Assembly (NCBI GenBank): GCA_035762175.1 | Contig: DASTPP010000326.1 | Coordinates: forward strand, 1 to 26,849 | Direction of reading: 5' to 3' | DNA: 26,849 nt | From: DASTPP01 sp035762175 | GTDB lineage: Bacteria > Myxococcota_A > Polyangia > Polyangiales > Polyangiaceae | Part shown: positions 1 through 8,281 of the stretch, piece after piece | How the letters are laid out: each line of letters begins with the position of its first letter | How positions within the stretch are numbered: position 1 is the first letter of the stretch | Position numbers and translations under genes: made by a program | Notes under the pieces: model-generated | What the model was told of the DNA's origin: nothing | The model's input: only the letters and a program-made list of their open reading frames with translations | Database searches by the model: none

Positions 1-1
1 G

Positions 2-1453
2 GCCCTCCCCCCGCCGCCCCCGGCCGCGCCGGCCGCGCCGGCCGCGTTCGCCGCCGCGCCGGCCGCGCTCGCCGCCGCCGCCCCGGCCGCGTTCGCCGCC
101 GCCGCCCCGGCCGCCACGGCGGCCGAGCCCGCGCCGGCCTCGGCCCCGATCGAGCACGTGCTGCTCTTGACGATCGACTCGATGCGCGGCGACCAACCCT
201 GGACGGGCTACCCGCACGCGCGCACGCCGAACCTCTCGGCCCTGGCCGAGCGCTCGATCGTGTACGAGCGCGCCTACGCGGTCGCGAACGTGACGGCCGC
301 GAGCCTCGCGTCGCTGCTCTCGGGGCGCTACCCGTCCGAGCTGCCGCGCACGCGCTGCGCGGTCGCGCACTACCGGCTCGGCGAGGGGCTCGCGCCCTTC
401 CTCAAGGCCGCGGGCGTGACGACCTCGGCCGCGCACGGCAGCGCCATGTTCGCGAGCCACGCGGCCCCGTCCGGCGGCTTCGACGACTGGCACCTCATCG
501 CGGGCGCGGCCGGGCTGGGCGCGCAGCCCGGCGCCGTCACGGGCGCCGCCGTCGCCGCGCTGGTCGAGGCGACGCTGGCGAGCCCGACGCCCGCGCCGCG
601 CCGCTTCCTCTGGGCCCACTTCGTCGACCCGCGCCACGCCTACGCGCCGCACGCCGACTTCCCGCCGAGCGGCCACCCGGTCCGCGGCGCCTACGACGGC
701 GAGGTCGCGTACACCGACGCGATGGTCGGCCGCGTGCTCGCCGCCCTCGAGCGCTCGCCGCTCGCCGGGCGCACCGCCGTCATCGTCGCCGGCGACCACG
801 GCGAGGCCTTCGGCGAGCACGGCTACTACCGCCACGGCCGCGGCGCCTACGACGAAGAGTTCCGGGTGCCGCTCCTGGTGCACCTGCCCGGCGTCGCCCC
901 GGCCCGCATCGGCACGCCCCGCAGCGTCATCGACGTCGCCCCGACCGTGGCCGCGCTCTTCCGGCTCACCCCCCCCGCCCACTGGCGGGGCCGCTCGCTG
1001 CTCGACGACCTCGGCCCCGAGGGGCCCGTCACCCGGCCCGTCTTCCTCGACTCGCCCGAATGGAAGACCCGCCCCCCCCTGCGGGGCGTCGTCGTCGGCC
1101 AGACCAAGGTCGTGCTCGAGAAGGGCTTCACCCGCCTCTACGACCTGAGCGTCGACCCGGCCGAGCGCTCGCCCGTCGGCGACAAGCGCGCCGTGCCGGC
1201 CGTCAAGCTCGCGCGCCGCCTGCTCTCGAGCGTGCCCTTCGTGCCCGCCTCGCCCTGCCCGAACGACGGCTCCGAGCGGCCCTTCAACCCGCTCGACACC
1301 TTCGGGCTGCCGGGCGAGGTGCTGCCGGGCGAGGTGCTGGCGGGCGCGCCGCCCGCGGCCGAGCCGCCCCCGGCCGCGGCGCCGGCGGGCACGCTGCTGC
1401 CGGTCGCGGCGCCCCCGGCCGAGGCCGCGCCGCCGCCCGACGGCGCGCCCTGA
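2..1453 (+). CDS. Sulfatase-like (alkaline phosphatase superfamily) hydrolase/transferase, 5'-truncated by the window edge
   Basis: The frame is open from base 2, so the true start lies left of the window; the GTG at 158 falls inside the first conserved strand (HVLLLTIDSMRGD) and is not a credible start. The first ~145 bases encode an Ala/Pro-rich linker, which would fit a preceding membrane region outside the window (inference). Superfamily motifs are clear: the metal-binding D-x-x-R-x-D near base 176, an SLASLLSGRYP segment near 305-337, a WAHFVDP segment near 611, and GDHGEAFGEHG near 791, followed by a VPLLVHLPG strand. At the position of the formylglycine Cys/Ser the protein has Thr (codon 293-295), as in LtaS and phosphoethanolamine transferases, so classical sulfatase chemistry is unlikely. 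The last ~45 residues are a Pro/Ala-rich tail. Substrate unknown. Confidence 0.85.
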   Translation, partial: ALPPPPPAAPAAPAAFAAAPAALAAAAPAAFAAAAPAATAAEPAPASAPIEHVLLLTIDSMRGDQPWTGYPHARTPNLSALAERSIVYERAYAVANVTAASLASLLSGRYPSELPRTRCAVAHYRLGEGLAPFLKAAGVTTSAAHGSAMFASHAAPSGGFDDWHLIAGAAGLGAQPGAVTGAAVAALVEATLASPTPAPRRFLWAHFVDPRHAYAPHADFPPSGHPVRGAYDGEVAYTDAMVGRVLAALERSPLAGRTAVIVAGDHGEAFGEHGYYRHGRGAYDEEFRVPLLVHLPGVAPARIGTPRSVIDVAPTVAALFRLTPPAHWRGRSLLDDLGPEGPVTRPVFLDSPEWKTRPPLRGVVVGQTKVVLEKGFTRLYDLSVDPAERSPVGDKRAVPAVKLARRLLSSVPFVPASPCPNDGSERPFNPLDTFGLPGEVLPGEVLAGAPPAAEPPPAAAPAGTLLPVAAPPAEAAPPPDGAP

Positions 1454-1480
1454 GCGGGCGGCGCCGGGCCGGCCGCGGCG

Positions 1481-2122
1481 TCAGCGCGACGACAGGCCCG
1501 ACGGCGAGCCCTCGTCGGCGACGACCGAGACGCCGACGAAGAGCCACTGGTTGGACGTGCGCTCGGCGACGCGCACCTGGTAGATCTCGCGGCTCTCGAA
1601 GGCGCGGGCGAGGTCGTCGTAGCCGATCTCGACGAGGCCGACGGGGTCGTCGGCGCTGAAGTCGTCGTCGTCCTCGAGAAAGAGGCGCACGCGCAGGTCG
1701 CGCCGGAAGGGCACGCCGGCCCACTCGGTGCGCCCCCAGAGGGGCCGGAGCGTGTTGGTGCGAGTCGGCAGGGTGAGCCGCCGCGGCGCCCCGCCCGCGT
1801 AGAGGTCGGCCCAGCCGCCGGGGTCGGGCGCCTCGAGCCCGCTCATCGCCGCCTCGGCGAGCAGCGCCGCGACGGCCGCGCCCGCCGCCGCCCCTTCGGC
1901 CTTGCGGCCGGGCGGGGCCACGACCCGGCCGAGCGCCTGCACGAGCGAGAGCGGCGCGCGACCTAGGCCGTCCCACGCCTCGCCGTTGGCGCGGTAGGGG
2001 GCGAGCGTAGCGTCGATGACGGCGATACGGACGAGCTCGGGGTACGACGCCCCGCAGCCGGCCAGCACGAGCGCGAGGGGGGCGAGCGCCGAGGGCGTGG
2101 CGCCGGGACGGGTCGCGGGCAC
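1481..2122 (-). CDS. Lipoprotein with probable C2-type domain
   Basis: 213 residues from a GTG start. The N-terminus is a lipoprotein signal (lipobox LVLAGC, Cys at residue 23), so the protein should be membrane-anchored. After the Cys comes a strand followed by a linker (IAVIDATLAPYRANGEAWDG). The second half resembles the C2 beta-sandwich: WADLYAGG, then TRTNTLRPLWG (compare the usual T-x-x-x-x-N-T-x-x-P-x-W of C2 domains), then LRVRLFLEDDDDFSADDPVGLVEIGYDDL, which matches the acidic calcium-loop region followed by (I/V)G and the last strand. The function is inferred: a calcium- or membrane-binding surface protein. The GTG is preferred because it gives a compact signal peptide and has a -10-like hexamer 7 nt upstream. 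It is transcribed convergently with the sulfatase-like gene, 27 bp away. Confidence 0.75.
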   Translation of the reverse strand: MPATRPGATPSALAPLALVLAGCGASYPELVRIAVIDATLAPYRANGEAWDGLGRAPLSLVQALGRVVAPPGRKAEGAAAGAAVAALLAEAAMSGLEAPDPGGWADLYAGGAPRRLTLPTRTNTLRPLWGRTEWAGVPFRRDLRVRLFLEDDDDFSADDPVGLVEIGYDDLARAFESREIYQVRVAERTSNQWLFVGVSVVADEGSPSGLSSR

Positions 2123-2129
2123 GTCTCGG

Positions 2130-2135
2130 AACGTA
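2130..2135 (-). promoter_or_regulatory. -10-like hexamer (TACGTT) for the C2 lipoprotein gene
   Basis: TACGTT on the minus strand ends exactly 7 nt before the GTG at 2122, so transcription would start at or within a base of the start codon (leaderless mRNA). No convincing -35 is visible. The support is the identical spacing seen upstream of cysK and two kinase genes in this window. Confidence 0.4.
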
Positions 2136-2356
2136 GCGTGATGGGCGCCACCGCGCCGCCTCCGGCCGAGCTCGGGCCCGGGGCATACCTGCCGTTGCGG
2201 AAGAAACCACCGCCGCGGGTTTTCCCCCCCCGGCAAGATTCCCGCGCGGCGCCACCGCCCCGAGCCCGCCGCCCGCGCCAAGCCCATTGGGCCGCGGCGC
2301 GCGCCGTGGTAGCAATAGCGTGACAGTTTCGTCGACGAGGTCGGGCGTACAAAAAG

Positions 2357-4117
2357 GTGGAGGCGGCACGCGCGAGGCTCTTGGGCCAATACCGGTTGCT
2401 CGCCGAGCTCGGGCGCGGCGGGGCGGGCATCGTGTACTCGGCGCTCGCCGACGGCCCGGGCGGCAGCCGGCCCGTCGTCGTCAAAGAGCTCTGGCCCGAC
2501 CTGGCGAACGACGACGCGTTCTTGCGGGTGTTCCTCGACGAGATGCGGCTCTCGTCGCGGCTCGACCACCCGAACGTGGCCCGCACCTACGAGGTCGGCA
2601 ACGACGCCGGCTGCCACTACGTCGTGGCCGAGCACTTCGAGGGCCAGACGCTCCGCCGCACGGTCGCGACGCTGCGCCGCAAGGGCCAGGCGATGCCGCG
2701 CCCGCTGCAGCTGCGCGTGCTGAGCGAGGCGCTGCTCGGCCTGCACTACGCCCACGAGCTGCGGGGCCCCGACGGCGCGCCGCTCGGCATCGTGCACCGG
2801 GGCGTCAACCCGCGGTCGGTCTTTCTGACCTACGACGGGCAGGTCAAGCTCGTCGACTTCGGCATCGCCCGGTCGCTCGAGGTCGCGAGCGACACGAGCA
2901 CCGGCGCGCTCGAGCGCCGCACCGCGTACATGGCGCCCGAGCAGGTGCAGGGCGCGCCCGACGTCGACCGCCGCGTCGACGTGTTCTCGGTCGGCGTCAT
3001 GCTCTGGGAGGCGCTGGTCGGCCACAAGCTCTGGCGCGGCGTGCCCAACTACCAGATGCTCGCCCGCCTCGCCAAGGGCGAGCTGCCCGCGAGCCCCTCG
3101 ACCGTGGTCGACGGGGTGCCGCGCGAGCTCGACGAGATCTGCGCGGCGGCCATGGGGGCCCAGCGCGAGGCGCGCTACCCGACGGCGCTCGCCTTCCGCG
3201 AGGCGATCGAGCGGTACATCGTGGCCTCGGGCGAGGGCGCGACGACCTACGACGTCGGCGTGCTCGTCTCCTCGACCTTCGCCCGCGAGCGCCCGGCCAG
3301 GCCGCCGCTGCTGGGCGGCAACCCCTCGCACCCGGCCAACTCGGCCGACGGCGGCTACGCGATCTCGTCGTCCGGCGAGGCGTCGTCGGCCCGGCGGGGG
3401 CTCACGCCCAGCATCGTGACGCAGGCGCCGGGGTCCGCGCGCCCCTCGGCTGAGCCGCCGCCCGCGCCCCGCGCCGCCCCGCCGCAGCGCGTGCTGCTCG
3501 CCGGCGCCGCCGTGGTCGTCGCCTCGGCCACGCTGACGACGGGCGCCGTCCTCGCGACCCGCGGCGTGCCGCGCCCCGCGCGCGCGGCGGCGAGCGCGGC
3601 GCCGCCCCCCTCCGCGGTCGCGCTCGGCGCCAGGGCGGGCGCGCCGAAGGCCGCCGCGGGCCCGCTGGTGACGCTCAAGGTGCACGTCTCGCCGGCGCAC
3701 GCGCGCGTGCTGCTCGACGGCGAAGAGATCCCGCCCGAGGCGCGCGCCGGCGTCACGCGCGTGCGCGACGGGCGGCCCCACCAGGTGCAGGCCGAGGCCG
3801 AGGGGTACCTGCCGCGCGTGCAGCCGGTCACCTTCGATCACGCCGAGCTCAACGTCGACCTCGAGCTCGCCAAGCCCACGACCGACGCGGCCAAGTCGCC
3901 CCCCACAGGGCAGCCCGCGCCGGGCGCCGCGCCCCACCGCCCCCGCCACGGCGCCCCCACCCACCGCGCGGGCCCCAAGCACGAGTTAGAGCGCTGCTGC
4001 GGTGGGCCTGGTCCGGCCGCCGGCGAGGCTTTGAGAGCGAGGCCTGCTCAGACAGGCCGCCGCGAAACAACGCCGCATGCGGCCGGACCAGGCCCACCGC
4101 AGAAGCGCTCTAGCTAG
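2357..4117 (+). CDS. Membrane Ser/Thr kinase-like protein, probable pseudokinase, with PEGA domain
   Basis: 586 residues from GTG. An N-terminal kinase fold (about 11-290) has a glycine loop (LGRGGAGIVY), the ATP-anchoring Lys43 (VVVKEL), the DFG Asp167 and APE Glu195. The catalytic loop reads HRGVNPRSVF: the catalytic Asp of HRD is Gly149, and the Mg-binding Asn five residues later is Ser154. The protein may bind ATP but is unlikely to phosphorylate. One membrane helix lies at about 378-402, then a low-complexity linker, then a PEGA-type beta domain at about 436-503 (VHVSPAHARVLLDGEEI ... GYLPRVQPVTF), which should be outside the cytoplasmic membrane. Residues 544-586 are encoded by a palindromic element at 3987-4112, and the TAG stop is the first three bases of a second element. 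The two kinases near 21-25 kb keep HRDLKPSN. The GTG is the first start codon after the in-frame TGA at 2321. Confidence 0.85.
   Translation: MEAARARLLGQYRLLAELGRGGAGIVYSALADGPGGSRPVVVKELWPDLANDDAFLRVFLDEMRLSSRLDHPNVARTYEVGNDAGCHYVVAEHFEGQTLRRTVATLRRKGQAMPRPLQLRVLSEALLGLHYAHELRGPDGAPLGIVHRGVNPRSVFLTYDGQVKLVDFGIARSLEVASDTSTGALERRTAYMAPEQVQGAPDVDRRVDVFSVGVMLWEALVGHKLWRGVPNYQMLARLAKGELPASPSTVVDGVPRELDEICAAAMGAQREARYPTALAFREAIERYIVASGEGATTYDVGVLVSSTFARERPARPPLLGGNPSHPANSADGGYAISSSGEASSARRGLTPSIVTQAPGSARPSAEPPPAPRAAPPQRVLLAGAAVVVASATLTTGAVLATRGVPRPARAAASAAPPPSAVALGARAGAPKAAAGPLVTLKVHVSPAHARVLLDGEEIPPEARAGVTRVRDGRPHQVQAEAEGYLPRVQPVTFDHAELNVDLELAKPTTDAAKSPPTGQPAPGAAPHRPRHGAPTHRAGPKHELERCCGGPGPAAGEALRARPAQTGRRETTPHAAGPGPPQKRSS
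3987..4112. mobile_element. MITE-like palindromic element 1 (126 bp, 34-bp inverted repeats)
   Basis: Arms 3987-4020 and 4079-4112 are reverse complements with a single mismatch over 34 bp, around a 58-bp core. The outermost bases are TAGAGCGC and its complement, so the element is bounded by TA on both sides, as for IS630/Tc1-mariner-type insertions. It has no coding capacity of its own, but it supplies the C-terminal 43 codons of the kinase-like gene. A hairpin acting as a transcription terminator is an alternative or additional role. Family assignment is inferred from the TA ends only. Confidence 0.6.
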
Positions 4118-4223
4118 AGCGGTTCCCGGGTTGGTTGCGACTGCCTGGAGGCGGGGACCCCACTGTTTGAGCCCGGGAGGGCGAGTTTGGGGTGCCAGAA
4201 GGCAGTCGCAACCAACCCGGGAA
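4115..4223. mobile_element. MITE-like palindromic element 2 (perfect 24-bp inverted repeats)
   Basis: Arms 4123-4146 and 4200-4223 are perfect 24-bp reverse complements around a 53-bp core. The left side continues outward to TAGAGCGG at 4115, a terminus very like that of element 1. The right side ends at a TA (4223-4224) without the GAGCGG part, so that end looks truncated. The element abuts element 1 with only GC between them, and its first TAG is the stop codon of the upstream kinase-like gene. The remaining ~190 bases to the next gene hold nothing else recognised. Confidence 0.55.
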
Positions 4224-4415
4224 TAGGCCCTCGCGCGGCGCGCAGCCGCGAGGAGCGGCGGGCGCGACGCAGCGCCCCCGGCGAGCCGAGGCGCCCGCGC
4301 GGGGGCCTGACGTTACGGTGCGTGACGCCGGCCCGCCGACGCCGACGCGCGCGAGCGCCGCGGGGCGCCCTTCGGTCTTGCGGCGCGAGGCGCAGAGAGG
4401 CACCAAGGGCCCGTC

Positions 4416-6689
4416 ATGACGTCGCCCTCCGAGCCGCGCTCCGGCACGACTCCTGCCGCCTCGCCGCACGATCCCGAGACCGAGCCCGGCCCGGCCGGTG
4501 GCTCCGCGCCGGCCGAGCCTGCGGCGGCGCCCGCGGGCCCGCGGCCGGGCGAGGGCGAGGGCGAGGCGGGCGAGGCGGACGCCGAAGCCTCGGCCGAAGG
4601 GGGCGAGGCGGACGCCGAAGCCTCGGCCGAGGGGGGCGAGGCGCCGGCCAAGCCGAAGCGGCGGCGCAAGCGCAAGAAGCGCCGCGACGAGGCGGCCGAG
4701 GCCGAAGCGGCGGGCGAGGGTGAGGCGGCCGGGGCCGAAGCGGCGGGCGAGGGCGAGGCCGACGGGGCCGAAGCGGCGGCCGCGGCGGCCGCGGCGAAGC
4801 CCGCGCCGAAGCCCTCGGGCGGCGCGCTCGCCGAGCTGCGCGAGGCCTACCTGCGGGTCGACCGCCGCCTGCTCGGGCTCTTCCGCATCTACTTCGGCGG
4901 CGCGCTGCTCATCGACGTGCTGCGGCGGGTGCCCGACGCCGCCTTCTTCTACTCGTCGTCGGGGGCGCTCTCGAACCACTACGCCCTCTTCAACCCGCTC
5001 ATCCGGCCTTACTTCTCGATCTACACGGCCTTCTCGACGACGGGCGAGGTGCGCTTCGCCTTCTTCGCGACCGCGGCCGTGTACCTGCTCTACCTGGTCG
5101 GCTACCGCACGAAGCTGATGCAGGTGCTCTCGTTCTTTCTTTACGCGCAGCTGAACGCCCGCAACACCTTCGTCGAGAACGGCGGCACCGTCGTCTTCGC
5201 CCTGCTCGCGTTCTGGACCATGTTCCTGCCGCTCGGCGACCGCTTCTCGGTCGACGCCTTGCGCCGCTCGCTGCGCGCCCGCCGCGAGCACGCGCCCGAG
5301 GCGCTCAACGAGCGCGGCGCCTTCCGGGCCCCGCGCGAGCACTTCTACTCGCTCGCCATCCTGGCCGTCACCGTCCAGATCGCGGCCATCTACTTCTTCA
5401 ACACGGTGCACAAGACGGGCTACACCTGGCGCCACGGCGAGAGCATCCACTGGGTGCTGTGGCAGAACCGCATCGCCACGCACCTGGCCGCCTGGCTGCG
5501 CATGCACGAGCCCTCGTGGCTCTCGCCGGTCTTGACCAAGGCGACCCTCATCATCGAGGGGGCGGCGCCCGTCCTGGTCTTCTCGCCCGTCGCGCAGCGG
5601 TACCTGCGCACGCTGCACGTCGCCCTCACGGTCGGCCTGCACGCGGGCATCGCCCTGCTGATGACGCTCGGGCCCTTCTCGTACGTCATGATCGGGCTGA
5701 ACGCGCTGCTCCTGCCGCCCGAGCTCTTCGACGGCGCGGCCGCCCGGTGGGCCGCGCGCAAGCCCCGCCTGCTCGTCGCCTACGACCCGCGCGACCCCGC
5801 CCTGCACCAGCTCGCCCGCCTGCTCGCGCGCCTCGACTCGCTCGACCGCCTGCGCTTCGTCTCGGCCGACGCGGCCCCCGGCGAGCTGCCCGAGGGCGGC
5901 CGCTTCTTCGCCCGCCCCGAGGCGGGGGGCCCCTGGTCGGCCGACGCGGACGCCCTCGTCGCCTGCCTGACCGCGCTGCCGCTCGGCTCGCTCGCCCGGC
6001 TCGCGCCCGCCCGTGCGCTCGCCGAGCGCTACTTCGCCGGCCGCGACGAGCTCGCCCGCTCGCTCGCCCTGCGCCCCGGCCGCCCCGCCTCGGCCGAGGG
6101 CCCGGCCGCCGAGCTCGCCCCCGGGCCCACGCCCGCCCGCGCGCGCCTGCAGAAGAACGCGGCGCGGCTGCGCGAGGCCGCCGTCGCCCTGGGCCTGCTC
6201 GCGAGCCTCATCCAGATCTCGCGCGACAACGGCTGGGTGCAAAAGCACGCGCCCAAGCTGCGCTTCGAGCAGCCCGAGCCCCTCGAGCAGGCCCTGCTCT
6301 ACCACCGCCTCCTGCAGGGCTGGCGCATGTTCTCGCCCGACGCGCCCAAGGACGACGGCACCATCGTCGTCGACGCCGTCACCATCGACGGCCGCCACAT
6401 CGACCCGCTGAACGGCGGCGCGCCCGACTTCGAGGCGCCCCTGCACGGGCCCTGGTTCCAGAGCCAGCTCTGGTGCGACTACTACCTTCGCATCAGCTGG
6501 GACAACAACAGCAACTACCGCGAAGAGCTGAAGCGCTACCTGCTCAACTGGCACAAGATCGAGAACCGGCCCGCCAACGATCGCATCCAGTCGTTCGAGG
6601 TCTGGTGGGTGAGCAACGACTCGCCCCCGCCCGGCCAGACCGTCCCCTTCAACATCAACAAGCGCCTGGTGCTCTCGGGCCGCTCCTGA
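4416..6689 (+). CDS. HTTM-domain (vitamin K-dependent carboxylase-like) membrane protein with a degenerate DCC-like region
   Basis: 757 residues. Residues 1 to ~135 are Ala/Glu-rich low complexity with an 11-residue repeat (EADAEASAEGG) and a basic patch (KPKRRRKRKKRR). From about 140 to 445 there are several hydrophobic helices typical of the HTTM (horizontally transferred transmembrane) family, including LLGLFRIYFGGALLIDVL, FVENGGTVVFALLAFW and HFYSLAILAVTVQIAAIYFFN. Residues ~452-555 (LLVAYDPRDPALHQLARLL...) resemble a DCC/DUF393 domain, but the DxxCxxC motif is absent. A C-terminal domain (QGWRMFSPDAPKDDGTIVVD ... DNNSNYREELKRYL) is seen in bacterial HTTM proteins. Carboxylase activity is not established for bacterial members. 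The ATG has AAGG about 7 nt upstream. It converges with moeA, 18 bp apart. Confidence 0.8.
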   Translation: MTSPSEPRSGTTPAASPHDPETEPGPAGGSAPAEPAAAPAGPRPGEGEGEAGEADAEASAEGGEADAEASAEGGEAPAKPKRRRKRKKRRDEAAEAEAAGEGEAAGAEAAGEGEADGAEAAAAAAAAKPAPKPSGGALAELREAYLRVDRRLLGLFRIYFGGALLIDVLRRVPDAAFFYSSSGALSNHYALFNPLIRPYFSIYTAFSTTGEVRFAFFATAAVYLLYLVGYRTKLMQVLSFFLYAQLNARNTFVENGGTVVFALLAFWTMFLPLGDRFSVDALRRSLRARREHAPEALNERGAFRAPREHFYSLAILAVTVQIAAIYFFNTVHKTGYTWRHGESIHWVLWQNRIATHLAAWLRMHEPSWLSPVLTKATLIIEGAAPVLVFSPVAQRYLRTLHVALTVGLHAGIALLMTLGPFSYVMIGLNALLLPPELFDGAAARWAARKPRLLVAYDPRDPALHQLARLLARLDSLDRLRFVSADAAPGELPEGGRFFARPEAGGPWSADADALVACLTALPLGSLARLAPARALAERYFAGRDELARSLALRPGRPASAEGPAAELAPGPTPARARLQKNAARLREAAVALGLLASLIQISRDNGWVQKHAPKLRFEQPEPLEQALLYHRLLQGWRMFSPDAPKDDGTIVVDAVTIDGRHIDPLNGGAPDFEAPLHGPWFQSQLWCDYYLRISWDNNSNYREELKRYLLNWHKIENRPANDRIQSFEVWWVSNDSPPPGQTVPFNINKRLVLSGRS
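4573..4638 (+). repeat. 33-bp coding tandem repeat (two units)
   Basis: Two nearly identical 33-bp units encode EADAEASAEGG twice in the acidic N-terminal region of the HTTM protein. The unit is a multiple of three, so copy-number change would keep the frame. Confidence 0.7.
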
Positions 6690-6707
6690 CGGGGCGCCCG
6701 GGCCGCT

Positions 6708-7919
6708 TCAGAGCAGCGCGAGCGGCGAGACCGGCACCGCGCTGCCCGCCGGCAGGCGCCCGCCGGGCGCGCTCAGCCACGCGAGCGCGTCGGCCGCGGC
6801 GAGCCCGGCGAGCCCGGCGGACGACTGGCCCCCGACCAGCTCGACCCCGAGCGCCGCGGGGCCCCACGTGAGGCGCGCCCGGGCGAGCTCGACGCGGCCC
6901 TCGGGCGCCCTCGCCTCGCCGGCGAGCCGCGCCGGCAGGGGCGCGGGCGCCGGGCAGAGGTCGCCCTGCAGCGCGCGCACGATCGGCAGGCCGAGCATCG
7001 CGAAGGTGACGAAGGCGGCCGCGGGGTTGCCCGGCAGGCCGAGCGCGGGCGCGCCGCCGCGGCGTCCGAACGCGACGGGCTTGCCCGGCTTGACCGCGAC
7101 CGAGCCGAAGTCGAAGGCGACGCCCTCGTCTTCGAAGGCGCGGCGCACGTAGTCGTAGGCCCCGACGCTCACGCCGCCCGAGGTGACGACGAGGTCGGCC
7201 GAGGCGAAGGCGTCGCGCAGCGCCGCGCGCACCGCCTCGCGGTCGTCGCCGACCCGCGCGCGCCGCGGCTCGCCCCCCGCCTGCCGCACCAGCGCGGCGA
7301 GCATCGGGCCGTTCGAGTCGACGACCGAAGCCGCCCCGCCCCCGCCCCCCGGGTCGCAGAGCTCGTCGCCGACCGCCAGCAGCGCGACGCGCGGACGGCG
7401 CGCGACCGGCACGTCGCGCAGGCCGAGCGCGGCCAGCATCGGCACCTGCGCCGCGCCGAGGCGCGCCCCCGCCCCGAGCGCGAGCGCGCCCCGCGCGAGA
7501 TCTTCGCCGCGCCGCCGCACGTTCGCGCCCCGCGCCGGCGCCGCCTCGAACGTGACCTGCCCGCCCGCGAGCGAAGCGCGCTCTTGCGGCAGCACCGCGT
7601 CGGCCCAGGGCGGCAAGGGCGCGCCGGTGAAGATCCGCAGCGCCCCGCCCGCCCGGTGCCCGCCCGCCCCGCCGGCCTCGCCCCCCGCGCGGCTCTCGCC
7701 CTCGACGGGCAGCGCGAAGGGCGGCGCCCCGAGCTCCGCCGTCGCCACCGCGTAGCCGTCCATCGCGCTCGCGTCGAAGGCCGGCAGATCGACCCCGCTG
7801 ACCAGCGGCTCGGCCAGGACCCGCCCCACCGCCTCGTCGAGCGGCACCCGCTCGACCCCCCTCGGCCCCGGCCCCAGGCCCACGAGCACCCGCGCGCGCG
7901 CCTCGTCGAGCGAAATCAT
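6708..7919 (-). CDS. moeA: Molybdopterin molybdenumtransferase MoeA
   Basis: 403 residues, the normal length for MoeA, which inserts molybdate into adenylylated molybdopterin in the last step of basic molybdenum-cofactor synthesis in the cytoplasm. Family signatures are all present: DLPAFDASAMDGYAV at about 44-58, the MPT-binding domain beginning RVALLAVGDEL at about 177, VTSGGVSVGAYDYV at about 245-258, KPGKPVAFG at about 277-285, and LGLPGNPAAAFVTF at about 293-306. The ATG at 7919 gives the standard MISLDEA start. It is convergent with the HTTM gene. A second cofactor gene, mobA, lies about 10 kb away on the other strand, so the pathway genes are scattered rather than in an operon. Confidence 0.95.
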   Translation of the reverse strand: MISLDEARARVLVGLGPGPRGVERVPLDEAVGRVLAEPLVSGVDLPAFDASAMDGYAVATAELGAPPFALPVEGESRAGGEAGGAGGHRAGGALRIFTGAPLPPWADAVLPQERASLAGGQVTFEAAPARGANVRRRGEDLARGALALGAGARLGAAQVPMLAALGLRDVPVARRPRVALLAVGDELCDPGGGGGAASVVDSNGPMLAALVRQAGGEPRRARVGDDREAVRAALRDAFASADLVVTSGGVSVGAYDYVRRAFEDEGVAFDFGSVAVKPGKPVAFGRRGGAPALGLPGNPAAAFVTFAMLGLPIVRALQGDLCPAPAPLPARLAGEARAPEGRVELARARLTWGPAALGVELVGGQSSAGLAGLAAADALAWLSAPGGRLPAGSAVPVSPLALL

Positions 7920-8281
7920 GAGGGACGCGCCGCCGCCTGCAACGAAGCCCGCCGGGCGAACAACCTACCGAGCGCCACCCCCACTCGTTACTATGGCGCC
8001 CGCCCGAAGTCTCCCCCGCGCGCGCCGCCTGCGCCCGCGGGCGACGCCCCGGCGGCGCGGGCCGCGCGCCCTTCGGGCCGCCTGCGCCCGAACGCTCGAG
8101 GCGCGGGCGGCGGGCCTCGGGCCGCTCCCGACGACGCCCACCGACGCGGCCGGCAACCCCCTTGACGCGCTCTGCCCCAAGGGCGAAGGCTCATGGTCAT
8201 GCCCGCCTCGGCGCGGACGCCGCGCCCCCCCCTCCCCCGCCCAGGCGCCCGCCGCAGCGCCGCCCGAGCCAGGGGCGTGCC
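7920..8281. other. Intergenic region between divergent moeA and an unknown gene
   Basis: About 360 bases without a supported gene. It must hold the moeA promoter and that of the downstream gene. A TTGACG at 8162-8167 could be a -35, but no matching -10 is visible at 16-18 bp. The in-frame extension from 8162 into the downstream gene encodes Pro/Arg-rich sequence and looks non-coding. Confidence 0.4.

Noticed and set aside
1481..3982. An 833-codon minus-strand frame
   Set aside because: Only its last 213 codons (the lipoprotein) are real; the rest is antisense to the kinase-like gene.
4110..6554. An 814-codon minus-strand frame opposite the HTTM gene
   Set aside because: Biased low-complexity product; the plus-strand frame has clear domains and membrane helices.
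8162..8190. TTGACG as a promoter or TTG start for the 8282 gene
   Set aside because: No -10 at suitable spacing, and the added peptide is Pro/Arg low complexity; the ATG at 8282 has an AGGGG site.
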